From the NCBI RefSeq assembly GCF_000264375.1, contig NZ_AJXW01000037.1, positions 1 to 64,000 on the forward strand: 64,000 nucleotides of DNA, given 5' to 3'. The stretch comes from Rhodanobacter thiooxydans LCS2. Its GTDB lineage: Bacteria; Pseudomonadota; Gammaproteobacteria; Xanthomonadales; Rhodanobacteraceae. The position numbers were made by a program, and so were the translations under genes. Positions within the stretch are counted from its first letter, which is position 1. Every line of letters begins with the position of its first letter. The notes beneath the pieces were generated by a model. It saw nothing but the letters and a program-made list of their open reading frames with translations. It had not been told where the DNA came from and made no database searches. Positions 50,548-59,704 of this stretch are shown piece after piece.

Positions 50548-50575
50548 ATTGTATCAGTGCGCATGGGCACAACAA
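50548..50575 (-). promoter_or_regulatory. Promoter candidate of the nuo operon
   Basis: Minus strand TTGTTG (50575-50570), 16-base spacer, TACAAT preceded by TGA (50553-50548). It predicts a leader of about 180 bases before nuoA. The rest of this 275-base gap holds no gene; the tRNA and secG often seen upstream of nuoA are not here. Confidence 0.5.
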
Positions 50576-50638
50576 GCCTTGACGACCGATGTGATGCGCA
50601 TTAACACCCGACTGCATACAAATGGAGTGACGACGGCA

Positions 50639-50992
50639 TCACATGGTGTGAGTGGGGCGCTCGGAGTTGAGCGTGCCGGCGAGGATGTTCTCGATCCGGC
50701 TGCGGGCGGCCTCGGCATCGCCCGATTCGTTGAAGTGGATGCCGATGCCGGCGGTGCGGTTGCCCTGCGCACCGACCGGGCTGATCCACACCACCTTGCC
50801 GACCACCGACAGGCGCTCGGTTTCCTCGGCCAGGGTCACCAGCAGCACGACCTCGTCGCCCAGCGAATACGACTGCGCCGTCGCCGCGAACAGGCCGCCA
50901 TGCTTGAGGAACGGCATGTAGGCATTGTACAGCGAGGCCGCATCCTTGATTTTCAGCGAGATGATGCCCTGCCGGGCTGCAACGACTTTCAT
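50639..50992 (-). CDS. pilZ: PilZ-domain protein, type IV pilus assembly PilZ
   Basis: 117 aa, almost entirely one PilZ domain, beginning MKVVAARQGIISLKIKDAASLYNAYMPF as in the stand-alone PilZ of Xanthomonas and Pseudomonas (LYNAYMPF...GGLFAAT, VVLLVTL, VVWISPVG...GIGIHF). These PilZ proteins support type IV pilus assembly and typically lack the RxxxR motif for cyclic di-GMP binding, which I also do not see. GGAG precedes the ATG. It is downstream of holB as in related bacteria, but a PIG-L gene and 241 bases intervene. Confidence 0.92.
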   Translation of the reverse strand: MKVVAARQGIISLKIKDAASLYNAYMPFLKHGGLFAATAQSYSLGDEVVLLVTLAEETERLSVVGKVVWISPVGAQGNRTAGIGIHFNESGDAEAARSRIENILAGTLNSERPTHTM

Positions 50993-51233
50993 GGGAGGCT
51001 CCTGCCGGACGTTCGAATGCCGCGGTCGATGGCCCGATCTTAGAGCCTGTGCGAGGCTTCCGCATAGCCGCACCTGCGCGCATCCATGGCCATGGCGGTC
51101 ATCGCTAGCCGGCCAGGTCCGCGACGATGCCGGTCATGTCGGTTTCCGGTCGCGAAATATTACGCAGCGTCCAGCGCCATGGAGGTCGCGCACGAAGCGC
51201 TGGCCGGGCCCTCGGCGGCCGATGCCGGAGCGG

Positions 51234-52226
51234 TCAAGCCGTCGGCGTGGGCGCCGAACCGGCGCCGGCAGACAGCTCGCACCAGCCCCAGTGGTCGAAG
51301 ATCCAGGGCGAGCGCAAGGTCAATGCCAGGCGCACGAAACACGGCAAACCCTCCGCCGCCGCTGGCGTCGAAAGATGGAAGCCGCCGACCCGGTCGCGCC
51401 ACAGTGGCGCATCACGCCAACGCCAGCTGCGCGCTCCCGCCTGGTCCACCACGCTGAGCCGCAGCCATGGCCGCAGCCAGAACGGTGGTCGCCATGGCAA
51501 CGCGCCCAGCGGCGTCGACAGCCCGGCGGGGCGCTCGGGGCGGGCAGCCAGGCGCAGCATGCGTTTGCCGCTCAGCGCCATCTGGCTGCGATGCTCGGCC
51601 AGTGCGGCGCGCTTGCACGCCAACTGCTGCGCCGTGCCATGCACCTCGAAGACTTCGCCGTCACCGCCGCGACCATGCACGAGATAGTTCAGCAACACCG
51701 GCGGCTCGGCCTGTTCCGCCAGTGCCAGGCGCACCAGCACATGCGCCGCGGCGTGATCGGGGTGACGGTCGGCCAGTGCCGGCGCCACCACCAGACTGGG
51801 GCCGAACTGGCTGATCGCCGCCGCCAGCGCCGATACCGACGGACTGGGCGACTGCAGCAACGTATCGGTGAGACCAAGATCCGCCCAGCCCAGCGATTGC
51901 AGCGCCGGCGCCGGCACGCCCAGGCAGGCCAGTGCCTGCAATATCTCCGCATGGCGGCGACACCCCCAGCGCTGGCGGTCGGCGGCGCGGATACGCACGC
52001 GCTGCTCCAGCCAGCGTTGCGGCCAGGGGTTGTTGTCGCCTTCGGTCAGCAGCACGATCCGCACCTCGCCGCCGGCCGCCTGCACCTGCTGGATCAGCAG
52101 CCCGGTCGCGATGGTCTCGTCATCCGGATGCGGTGCCACCACCAGCACGCGGGTCTGCGCCGAAAATACCGGCACCCCGCTCGCTGGCGCCAGCGCCGGC
52201 GATGAGCGGACGCCGCTGCCGCTCAT
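51234..52226 (-). CDS. PIG-L (LmbE) family deacetylase
   Basis: 330 aa zinc-dependent N-acetyl sugar deacetylase-like protein. The first metal motif is VVAPHPDDETIATGLL (HPDDE at residues 33-37) and the second is RHPDHAAAHV. The C-terminal third (from about residue 230, rich in Arg and Trp) is not part of the usual domain and I do not recognise it. Its start overlaps the holB stop by 4 nt. Relatives act on sugar-linked N-acetyl groups in cell-envelope or small-molecule glycoconjugates; the substrate here is unknown. Confidence 0.85.
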   Translation of the reverse strand: MSGSGVRSSPALAPASGVPVFSAQTRVLVVAPHPDDETIATGLLIQQVQAAGGEVRIVLLTEGDNNPWPQRWLEQRVRIRAADRQRWGCRRHAEILQALACLGVPAPALQSLGWADLGLTDTLLQSPSPSVSALAAAISQFGPSLVVAPALADRHPDHAAAHVLVRLALAEQAEPPVLLNYLVHGRGGDGEVFEVHGTAQQLACKRAALAEHRSQMALSGKRMLRLAARPERPAGLSTPLGALPWRPPFWLRPWLRLSVVDQAGARSWRWRDAPLWRDRVGGFHLSTPAAAEGLPCFVRLALTLRSPWIFDHWGWCELSAGAGSAPTPTA

Positions 52227-53158
52227 CGCCACTGCGCCAGCAGTTCCAGCAGCAGCAGGTCGGCGCGCAGCGGGCCGCGCAGGCCCTCGCGGGTGCGATT
52301 GGCCGCGTCGTACCAGTGACCCAGCGCCTCGACGTCCAGCGCGCTGGCCAGCGGCCCCGCGCGTTGCGCCGAGCGCGCCTTGATCTCGTCGGCACTGGCC
52401 TGCGCGGCAAACCACAGCCGCTGCGACGGCTCGCTGTCCAGCCAGCGCTTGACCACCTCGGTCGGCTGGCCGCGGCCGGCCGCCAGCGCGGCCAGGTCCT
52501 TGCGCACTTCCTGCCGGCGTTCCAGCGCACCCTCCGCGGCCCAGATCCTGGCCAGGCCGGGATTGCCGCCGGCAGCGACGAGTGCGTCCGGGGCATCGCG
52601 CACACCTTCGGCCTGCAGCCAGGTCAGCGCGTCGGCGCTGGCGGGCAGCTGGAATTCGATCCGCTGGCAGCGGCTGCGGATGGTCTGCGGCAGCCGCCAC
52701 GGCGCATCGGCCAGCAGGATCAGCATGGTCTGCGCGGCCGGTTCCTCCAGCGTCTTCAGCAGCGCATTGGCGGCTGCGGCGTTCATCGCGTCAGCCGGGT
52801 CGATGAGCGCCACCTGCCAGCCGCCGAACTGACTGCTCATGGCCAGCCGTGCCGACAGTTCGCGGATCTGGTCGACCACGATCTCGCTGCGCTGCACGCC
52901 ATCCTTGCGCAAACCGAAGCTCAGCGTGACCACGTCCGGATGCGAGCCGGCGGCGAGCAGCAGGCAGCTGCGGCAATGCCCGCAGGCGTCGCCGCCCACC
53001 GGTTCGGCGCACAGCAGGCCCTGCACGAAACGCTGCGCGAACGCGCGCTTGCCCAGGCCGGTGGCGCCGCACAGCAGCAGGGCATGCGGCAGCGCGTCGC
53101 GCTGGCGGCGCGCCTGCAGGCGCGCCCAGTGTTCGGCGTGCCAGGGCAGTCCGCTCAT
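52223..53158 (-). CDS. holB: DNA polymerase III subunit delta'
   Basis: 311 aa clamp-loader subunit. The degenerate ATP site is CGATGLGKRAFAQRF, the zinc-binding cysteines are in CAEPVGGDACGHCRSCLLLAAG, and DPADAMNAAAANALLKTLEEP is the delta' signature. The ATG at 53158 overlaps tmk by 4 nt. The family position after tmk is standard. Confidence 0.95.
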   Translation of the reverse strand: MSGLPWHAEHWARLQARRQRDALPHALLLCGATGLGKRAFAQRFVQGLLCAEPVGGDACGHCRSCLLLAAGSHPDVVTLSFGLRKDGVQRSEIVVDQIRELSARLAMSSQFGGWQVALIDPADAMNAAAANALLKTLEEPAAQTMLILLADAPWRLPQTIRSRCQRIEFQLPASADALTWLQAEGVRDAPDALVAAGGNPGLARIWAAEGALERRQEVRKDLAALAAGRGQPTEVVKRWLDSEPSQRLWFAAQASADEIKARSAQRAGPLASALDVEALGHWYDAANRTREGLRGPLRADLLLLELLAQWR

Positions 53159-53796
53159 GCCGGCGATTCCTCCAGCAACGCCGCCAGCGCCCGGGTTGCC
53201 GCCTGCAGTACGGCGGCAGGCGACTGGCTGGCGTCGATCACCCGGAAGCGCTGCGGCTCGGCCGCGGCGCGTTCGCGATAGTTGGCGCGCACCCGCTCGA
53301 AGAACGCATCGACCTCGGTCTCGATGCGATCGGCGTCGCCGCGGCCAGCGGCGCGGGCGCGTCCGGTTGCCACCGGCAGGTCGAGCAGCAGGGTCAGATC
53401 GGGCTTCACGCCGGCGCAGGCCCAGCGCTCCAGTTCCGCGATGCGCTCCGCCGGCTGCCCCCGGCCGCCGCCCTGGTAGGCGTAGCTGGCGTCGGTGTAG
53501 CGGTCGCACAGTACCCATTGCCCGGCAGCCAGGGCCGGTTCGATCACCTCGCGCACCAGCTGCGCGCGCGAGGCGAACATCAGCAGCAGTTCGGTCTCGG
53601 CGGCCAGCCCTCGCTGGGCCGGATCAAGCACGATCGCGCGCACCGCCTCGCCCACCGCGGTGCCGCCGGGTTCGCGCGCCTGCACCAGCGCAATGCCGTG
53701 CCGTTCGACGTATTCGCACAGGCCGGCCAGCAAGGTGCTCTTGCCGGCGCCCTCGCCGCCCTCGAGGCTGATGAATTTTCCGCGCGGGCTGGTCAT
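53155..53796 (-). CDS. tmk: Thymidylate kinase
   Basis: 213 aa kinase that phosphorylates dTMP to dTDP. P-loop EGGEGAGKSTLL, the DRY-type motif CDRYTDASYAYQGGGRG (LID region follows) and DLPVATGRARA are visible. Starts inside the mltG stop (4-nt overlap). Confidence 0.97.
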   Translation of the reverse strand: MTSPRGKFISLEGGEGAGKSTLLAGLCEYVERHGIALVQAREPGGTAVGEAVRAIVLDPAQRGLAAETELLLMFASRAQLVREVIEPALAAGQWVLCDRYTDASYAYQGGGRGQPAERIAELERWACAGVKPDLTLLLDLPVATGRARAAGRGDADRIETEVDAFFERVRANYRERAAAEPQRFRVIDASQSPAAVLQAATRALAALLEESPA

Positions 53797-54830
53797 CGGC
53801 AGCGCTTCCGCTGGTAGCAGTCGACGTTGCGATTGTGTTCCTCCAGCGTGCTGGAGAACACGTGGCCGCCGTCGCCGCGCGCCACGAAGTACAGCGCATC
53901 ACCGGCAGCCGGGTGCAAGGCTGCCACCAGTGCCGGCCTGCCCGGCAGCGCGATCGGCGTCGGTGGCAGGCCGGCGCGGGTATAGGTGTTGTATGGCGTA
54001 TCGGTGGTGAGGTCGCTCTTGCGGATGTTGCCGGCGTAGTGCACGCCCATGCCGTAGATCACGCTGGGGTCGGTCTGCAGCAGCATGTGGTTTTCGAGCC
54101 GTCGCACGAACACGCCGGCGATCTGCGCGCGCTCCGCCGGAATGCCGGTTTCCTTCTCCACGATCGAGGCCAGGATCAGCGCCTCGTACGGCGTGGCCAG
54201 CGGCAGGTCCGGCGCACGTCCCGCCCACAGTTCGTCGAGCGTCTTCACCATCGCCGTATGCGCGCGGCGCAGGATGTCCAGGTCGCTGTCGCCCTTCACG
54301 TAGGCGTAGGTCTCGGGCAGGAAGCGGCCTTCCGGAGCTTCGCCGCCGGCGCCGATCTTCTGCATAACCGCGGCATCGTCCAGTGCGGTGCTGTCGTGGT
54401 TCAGCTTCTCGGCCCGGGCCAGCGCCTGGCGCAGCTCGCCGAAGGTCCACCCGTCGACGATGGTGAAATTGCGCTGCAGCACCCGGCCGGCAGCCATGTT
54501 CGCCAGCAGCTGGCGCGGCGTGGTGCGGGGCTCCAGCGCGTATTCGCCGGCATGCAGCTTGCCGGCCACGTGCATCTGTTCGGCCAGCAGCCGCCAGTAC
54601 CACGGGCTGGCCGTGCTGAATCCGCGCTGGTGCAATTCGCCCACGATGCCCTTGAAGCTGCTGCCGCGGCCGATGTCGATGCTGTCGCCCTGCGCCGCCA
54701 CGTTCAGCGGCGCGGAACCGAAGCGGGCGTAGTCGAGCCAGCCGTAGGCCAGCGCACCGGCCGCCAGCAGCAGCACGATCAGCAACAGTCGCCGTGGCCA
54801 TGTGCGCCTGCGCACCGGTTGGTCGCTCAT
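53793..54830 (-). CDS. mltG: Endolytic murein transglycosylase MltG
   Basis: 345 aa inner-membrane lytic transglycosylase that trims nascent glycan strands. An N-terminal basic stretch and one hydrophobic helix (LLLIVLLLAAGALAYGWL, about 14-32), a LysM-like region, then the YceG catalytic core with E in LASIVEKETGIPAERAQIAGVF, and YNTYTRAGLPPTPIALPG. 4-nt overlaps at both ends. Confidence 0.96.
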   Translation of the reverse strand: MSDQPVRRRTWPRRLLLIVLLLAAGALAYGWLDYARFGSAPLNVAAQGDSIDIGRGSSFKGIVGELHQRGFSTASPWYWRLLAEQMHVAGKLHAGEYALEPRTTPRQLLANMAAGRVLQRNFTIVDGWTFGELRQALARAEKLNHDSTALDDAAVMQKIGAGGEAPEGRFLPETYAYVKGDSDLDILRRAHTAMVKTLDELWAGRAPDLPLATPYEALILASIVEKETGIPAERAQIAGVFVRRLENHMLLQTDPSVIYGMGVHYAGNIRKSDLTTDTPYNTYTRAGLPPTPIALPGRPALVAALHPAAGDALYFVARGDGGHVFSSTLEEHNRNVDCYQRKRCR

Positions 54831-55654
54831 TCGCCCTGCTCCATCGAAAATCCCAGATCACACCAATGCTGCTGCAAGCGGCGCGTCGTTGCGCCCGGCG
54901 CATAGCTGCCGTCATCCAGCGAACGCACCGGCAGGATGCCGCGCACGCTCGAACTCAGGAACACCTCGCCGGCGCCGCGCAGAGCCGCCAGCGTCAGCTC
55001 GCCGACCCGCACCTGCGGGCACGCCGCCAGCACTTCGGCACGGGCCACCCCGGCCACGCCGCAGCGATCCAGCGCCGGCGTCAGCAACTCGCCGTCGACC
55101 ACCGCGAACAGATTGGCCATGGTCGCCGAAATCACCCGCCCGTGGCTATCGAGCAGCACGCCTTCGGCGATCGCCGGATCGTTCCACTCGGCGCGCGCCA
55201 GCACCTGCTCCAGCCGGTTGAGGTGCTTGAGGCCGGCCAGCAGCGGCTGTTCCGCCAGTCGGATATTACATACGCGCATACGCACGCCTTGCGCGTAGAC
55301 GCCGGCGGCGACCGGCGGCGGCGCGAAGGCGGCTACCACCCGGGTTGGCCGCGGCGCCGCCGGCAGACCGTAGCCACGCTCGCCGATACCGCGGGTGACC
55401 GTGATGCGCAGCACCGATGCCGCCATGCCGCAGCTGACCTCCAGCGCCTCGCGCCATAGCTGCGCCGGATCGGGCGCCGGGATATACAGACGCGCGCAGC
55501 CTTCGGCCAGCCGCCGCATATGGCGCGACCATAGCGGCGCGATCGTGCCGATCAGACGGATGCTCTCGAACAACCCGTCGCCATAGGCCAGGCCGCGATC
55601 CAGCGCCGACACCTGCACCGATGCCACGCCGTCGACCAGCATGCGCGCTGTCAT
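54827..55654 (-). CDS. pabC: Aminodeoxychorismate lyase
   Basis: 275 aa PLP-dependent class IV enzyme releasing 4-aminobenzoate and pyruvate for folate synthesis. Visible are RGLAYGDGLFESIR, LKHLNRLEQVLARAEWND with the PLP lysine in LKHLNRL, and VFLSSSVRGILPV. Overlaps pabB by one base and mltG by four. Confidence 0.95.
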   Translation of the reverse strand: MTARMLVDGVASVQVSALDRGLAYGDGLFESIRLIGTIAPLWSRHMRRLAEGCARLYIPAPDPAQLWREALEVSCGMAASVLRITVTRGIGERGYGLPAAPRPTRVVAAFAPPPVAAGVYAQGVRMRVCNIRLAEQPLLAGLKHLNRLEQVLARAEWNDPAIAEGVLLDSHGRVISATMANLFAVVDGELLTPALDRCGVAGVARAEVLAACPQVRVGELTLAALRGAGEVFLSSSVRGILPVRSLDDGSYAPGATTRRLQQHWCDLGFSMEQGE

Positions 55655-57000
55655 CAGTCCGGCACTCCCAGCGCACGCAGCAAGCCGCGCGCCTTGGCGC
55701 GGGTCTCGTCCAGTTCACTGGCGGCCACCGAGTCGGCCACGATGCCGGCGCCCGCGCGCAGGCTGACTTCGTCGTCGGCCAGGGTCAGGGTGCGGATCAG
55801 GATGTTCAAGTCGAGCTCGCCGTTGCGATCGAGATAGCCCAGCGCGCCGGTATAGGCGCCGCGCGGCGCGTCTTCCAGCGCGGCGATGATTTCCATGCAG
55901 CGCACCTTGGGACAGCCGGTGATGGTGCCGCCGGGAAACGTGGCGGCGATCACCTGGCCGGGCGTCACCTCGGCGCGCAGGCGTCCGCGTACATTGGAGA
56001 CGATGTGGTGAACGTGGGCGTAACTCTCCACCGTCATCAGCTCGTCGACCTCGACCGTGCCCGGCACGCAGACGCGGCCGAGGTCGTTGCGCTCCAGGTC
56101 GATCAGCATCACGTGCTCGGCGCGTTCCTTGGGGTGCGCGCTCAGCTCGCGGATGCGTGCCGACTCGTCATCGCCGGGCAGCCGTGGACGCGTGCCGGCG
56201 ATCGGCCGCGTCTGCGCCACGCCATCGCGCACCTCGACCAGCCGTTCCGGCGAGGAACTGGCCACCGCCCAGCCCGGCTGCTGCAGCAGGCCGGCGAACG
56301 GCGCCGGGTTGGCCTGGCGCAGCACCGCGTACAGCGACGCCGGCACCGGCGGCTGCACATAGCGCGCGCGCCAGGCACGCGACAGGTTCACCTGGAAGAT
56401 GTCGCCGGCGTAGAGGTACTCGTGGATGCGCGCCACGCCGTCGAGGAACCGTCGCGGCTCGTCCTCTTCCCAGGCGATCGGCGCAGGCAGCGGCGGAATC
56501 GACGGTGCAACGGCGAGATCGGCTTCCAGTGCGTCGAGCAGATCCTCGAGGCCGGCCTCGGCGACCAGGATCGTGCAGTCGCGCAGGTGGTCGACGATCG
56601 CCGCGGCGGGACAGCGCACGGCCAGCGCCAGCGGCAGCGTCGATGGCGGCCGCAGTTCCAGTGTCGGCTCGATTTCGCCGGCCAGTTCGTACGTCAGCAG
56701 CAGCACCCAGCCGCCGTGGAACGGCAGGCCATCGTGCTCCGGCGGCAGTCGCTCGGCCTGCCAGGCGGCATCCAGCGCATCGAGAAAACGCCCTTCGCGC
56801 ACGGTACCGTCGTCATCGCGCAGGCCGCCGTCGGCATGCAAGGTCAGCCGTTCGCGCGGGAACGCGAACAGGATGTCGTAGCGCGACTGCGCGGTACCAT
56901 GCACCGCGCTTTCCAGCAGGCAGGGATAGCGCCCGGGAAACGAAGCGGCCGGCGCGAGCAGGTCGCGCCGGCCGTCCAGGATACGGCGATGGCAGGTCAC
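55654..57000 (-). CDS. pabB: Aminodeoxychorismate synthase component I
   Basis: About 448 aa chorismate-binding enzyme that makes 4-amino-4-deoxychorismate. The C-terminal chorismate domain shows SPERLVEVRDGVAQTRPIAGTRPR, ERAEHVMLIDLERNDLGRV and GGTITGCPKVRCMEIIAALE. PIAGT carries the residue class that marks PabB over TrpE. Start uncertain: GTG at 57000 chosen, TTG at 57006 also possible; neither has a clear ribosome site and both are just after fabF, so coupling to fabF is likely. Confidence 0.92.
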   Translation of the reverse strand: MTCHRRILDGRRDLLAPAASFPGRYPCLLESAVHGTAQSRYDILFAFPRERLTLHADGGLRDDDGTVREGRFLDALDAAWQAERLPPEHDGLPFHGGWVLLLTYELAGEIEPTLELRPPSTLPLALAVRCPAAAIVDHLRDCTILVAEAGLEDLLDALEADLAVAPSIPPLPAPIAWEEDEPRRFLDGVARIHEYLYAGDIFQVNLSRAWRARYVQPPVPASLYAVLRQANPAPFAGLLQQPGWAVASSSPERLVEVRDGVAQTRPIAGTRPRLPGDDESARIRELSAHPKERAEHVMLIDLERNDLGRVCVPGTVEVDELMTVESYAHVHHIVSNVRGRLRAEVTPGQVIAATFPGGTITGCPKVRCMEIIAALEDAPRGAYTGALGYLDRNGELDLNILIRTLTLADDEVSLRAGAGIVADSVAASELDETRAKARGLLRALGVPD

Positions 57001-57014
57001 GCCCAAGCGATCGG

Positions 57015-58253
57015 TCAGACGCGACGGAAGGCCAGCGTGCCGTTGGTGCCGCCGAAACCGAACGAGTTGGAGATCGCCACCTCGACCTTCGCCTCGCGTG
57101 CGGTATTCGCCACGAAATCGAGGTCGCAGCCTTCGCCGGGCTCGTCCAGGTTGATCGTCGGCGGCAGCACCTGATCGCGCAGCGCCAGGATGCTGAAGAT
57201 CGCCTCGACGCCGCCGGCCGCACCGAGCAGGTGGCCGGTGGTGGACTTGGTCGAGCTCATCGCCAGCTTGTACGCATGGTCGCCGAACACCTTCTTCGCC
57301 GCCATCACCTCGCCGAGGTCGCCCAGCGGCGTGGAGGTACCGTGCGCGTTGACGTACTGCACGTCAGCCGGATTGAGGCCGGCGTCGTCCAGTGCGGTCT
57401 GGATGCAGCGCGCTGCGCCTTCGCCGCCCTCGCTCGGCGCGGTCATGTGGAACGCGTCGCCGCTCATGCCGAAGCCGACCAGCTCGGCGTAGATGCGCGC
57501 GCCGCGGGCCCTGGCGTGCTCGTACTCCTCCAGCATCAGCACGCCGGCACCGTCGGACAGCACGAAACCGTCGCGGTCCTTGTCCCACGGACGGCTGGCC
57601 TTGGCCGGCTCGTCGTTGCGGGTGGACATCGCCTTGGCCGAGCAGAAGCCGGCCATCGCGGTGCCGGTGGTGGCGAACTCGGCGCCGCCGGCGATCATCG
57701 CATCGGCATCGCCGTACTGGATCATCCGCGCGGCCAGCCCGATGTTGTGCGCGCCGGTGGTGCAGGCGGTGACGCAGGCGATATTCGGGCCCTTCAGGCC
57801 GAACATGATCGACAGCTGGCCCGAGACCATGTTGATGATCGAGCTGGGCACGTAGAACGGCGAGACCCGGCGCGGACCTTTCGCCGCCAGTTCCAGCGTG
57901 GTCGCTTCGATCGTGTACAGGCCGCCGATGCCGGCGCCTACCGCCACGCCGATGCGCGGCGCGTTCGCCTCGGTCACTTCCAGCCCGGAATCACGCAGGG
58001 CCTGGGTACCCGCCGCCACGCCGTAGTGGATGAACGGGTCCATCTTCTTGACGTCCTTGAGCGGCATCCACTCAGCCGGATCAAAGCCGCTGACCTGGCC
58101 GGCGATGCGCGTGGAATAAGCGGAAGTGTCGAAATGGGTGACCGGGCCGATGCCGCTGACGCCCTTGAGCACACGATCCCAGGCGCTGGCGATGTCGTTG
58201 CCGACCGGCGAGATGATGCCCATGCCGGTCACTACCACACGTCGCTTGCTCAT
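57015..58253 (-). CDS. fabF: 3-oxoacyl-ACP synthase II (KAS II)
   Basis: 412 aa condensing enzyme that elongates acyl-ACP with malonyl-ACP. Catalytic C164 lies in ACTTGAHN; histidines are in [12 protein letters not shown] and [14 protein letters not shown]. Downstream of acpP but separated by an intrinsic terminator and 239 bases, so it may have its own promoter. Confidence 0.97.
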   Translation of the reverse strand: MSKRRVVVTGMGIISPVGNDIASAWDRVLKGVSGIGPVTHFDTSAYSTRIAGQVSGFDPAEWMPLKDVKKMDPFIHYGVAAGTQALRDSGLEVTEANAPRIGVAVGAGIGGLYTIEATTLELAAKGPRRVSPFYVPSSIINMVSGQLSIMFGLKGPNIACVTACTTGAHNIGLAARMIQYGDADAMIAGGAEFATTGTAMAGFCSAKAMSTRNDEPAKASRPWDKDRDGFVLSDGAGVLMLEEYEHARARGARIYAELVGFGMSGDAFHMTAPSEGGEGAARCIQTALDDAGLNPADVQYVNAHGTSTPLGDLGEVMAAKKVFGDHAYKLAMSSTKSTTGHLLGAAGGVEAIFSILALRDQVLPPTINLDEPGEGCDLDFVANTAREAKVEVAISNSFGFGGTNGTLAFRRV

Positions 58254-58390
58254 GCTGATGTTCCTTGGGTGATTGCGTGGATCTGCCGCTGCCGGCAGCC
58301 GTCCCGCGCAGGTCGCAGGGACGTCGCCCGATCGTGCCTGGCGGGCATCCTGCCCACCATACGGGGTCGGACGTTACAAATTGCAGAAAC

Positions 58391-58414
58391 GAAAACTGCG
58401 CCAAGAAGGCGCAG
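58391..58414 (-). terminator. Intrinsic terminator between acpP and fabF
   Basis: Minus strand CTGCGCC, five-base loop, GGCGCAG followed by TTTTCGTTTC, about 80 bases after the acpP stop. Confidence 0.8.
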
Positions 58415-58492
58415 CGTTCGGTGCCGCCGCGTGAATGGATCGACCCGCGCGAAGCAGGCCGGCCCGGTCGGCGGCGATCAATTCCGTGGCGA

Positions 58493-58732
58493 TCAGTCCT
58501 TGGAGTGGGCCTTGATGTAATCGACGGCCTGCTGCACGGTGGTGATCTTCTCGGCGTCCTCGTCGGGAATCTCGGTCTCGAACTCTTCCTCGAGCGCCAT
58601 CACCAGCTCCACCGTGTCCAGCGAATCTGCGCCCAGATCGTCCACGAACGAAGCGTTCGCCGTGACTTCATCTTCCTTCACGCCGAGCTGCTCGACGACG
58701 ATTTTCTTGACGCGCTCTTCGATGGTGCTCAT
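58493..58732 (-). CDS. acpP: Acyl carrier protein
   Basis: 79 aa acidic carrier protein. S37 in the [16 protein letters not shown] motif (LGADSLDT) is the phosphopantetheine site. ATG at 58732 gives the standard [18 protein letters not shown] start. It is followed by a terminator, which fits the need for much more ACP than of the neighbouring enzymes. Confidence 0.98.
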   Translation of the reverse strand: MSTIEERVKKIVVEQLGVKEDEVTANASFVDDLGADSLDTVELVMALEEEFETEIPDEDAEKITTVQQAVDYIKAHSKD

Positions 58733-58800
58733 GTTGCCCATACCTCTCAAGGGAGTAATTGATTGTCTGTGCCGGCGCGAGGCCCGCGAAAGGCCGGCGC

Positions 58801-58806
58801 ATTGTA
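58801..58806 (-). promoter_or_regulatory. -10 candidate for acpP
   Basis: TACAAT on the minus strand, about 70 bases before the acpP ATG in the 197-base fabG-acpP gap; the -35 region (GC-rich) is unconvincing. Confidence 0.35.
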
Positions 58807-58929
58807 GTGGCTAAACCGCGAGGCCGCCACGCTTGGCCGATGACGAAGGCACGCTGTCCCCCATGACCGGCGCGAAAGCGCAATTGTCGCCCAAAACGGG
58901 TTCGCTGGCGACAACTGCGTCCATCCGAC

Positions 58930-59673
58930 CTACGGCATGTACATGCCGCCGTTGACGTGCAGGGTTTCCCCGGTGATGTAGGCTGCCGCCGGCGAAGCCA
59001 GGAAACCCACTGCCCTGGCGATGTCCGTCACCTCACCCAGCCGCCCCAACGCGATCTGGCCGAGCAGCGCCTGCTTCGACTCCTCGGGAAGTGCGCGCGT
59101 CATGTCGGTGTCGATGAAGCCCGGCGCCACCACGTTGACGGTGATGCCGCGGCCGCCGATTTCGCGCGCCAGCGACTTGGAGAACGCGATGATCCCCGCC
59201 TTGGCCGCCGCGTAGTTGGCCTGGCCCGGGTTGCCGGTGAGTCCGATCACCGAGGCAATCGAGACGATGCGGCCCTTGCGCGCCTTCATCATGCCGCGCA
59301 GCACTGCCTTGGAGGTGCGGTAGACCGAGCTCAGGTTGGTGTCGATGATCGCCTGCCAGTCCTCTTCCTTCATGCGCAGCAGCAACTGATCGCGGGTGAT
59401 GCCGGCGTTGTTGACCAGGATCGACACCGCGCCAAACTCCTTTGCGACCGCATCGACCAGCGCCTCGACCGCGGCGCCATCGGTGACGTCCAGCACGCGG
59501 CCATGGCCGCCATGCGCGGCCAGCCGTGCGCCGATCGCGGCCGCGCCGCCTTCGCTGGTGGCGGTGCCGATCACGGTGGCGCCCATCGCCGCCAGCTCGT
59601 CCGCGATCGCCGCGCCGATGCCGCGGCTGGCGCCGGTGACCAGCGCGATTTCACCCTGCAGTGGTTTGCTCAT
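58930..59673 (-). CDS. fabG: 3-oxoacyl-ACP reductase
   Basis: 247 aa NADPH-dependent short-chain reductase of fatty-acid elongation. TGASRGIGAAIA near the N-terminus, NNAGITRD, the catalytic serine in VSIASVIG and the tyrosine-lysine pair in NYAAAKAGI. The ATG at 59673 is chosen for MSKPLQGEIALVTGA. Starts 31 bases after fabD. Confidence 0.97.
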   Translation of the reverse strand: MSKPLQGEIALVTGASRGIGAAIADELAAMGATVIGTATSEGGAAAIGARLAAHGGHGRVLDVTDGAAVEALVDAVAKEFGAVSILVNNAGITRDQLLLRMKEEDWQAIIDTNLSSVYRTSKAVLRGMMKARKGRIVSIASVIGLTGNPGQANYAAAKAGIIAFSKSLAREIGGRGITVNVVAPGFIDTDMTRALPEESKQALLGQIALGRLGEVTDIARAVGFLASPAAAYITGETLHVNGGMYMP

Positions 59674-59704
59674 GGATCGTTCCTTCGTAAATCGGAAGCT
59701 GTGT

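Noticed and set aside
50364-50638. tRNA-Leu or secG upstream of nuoA, as found in many gammaproteobacteria
   Set aside because: No cloverleaf or SecG-like frame could be read; only a promoter-like element is visible.
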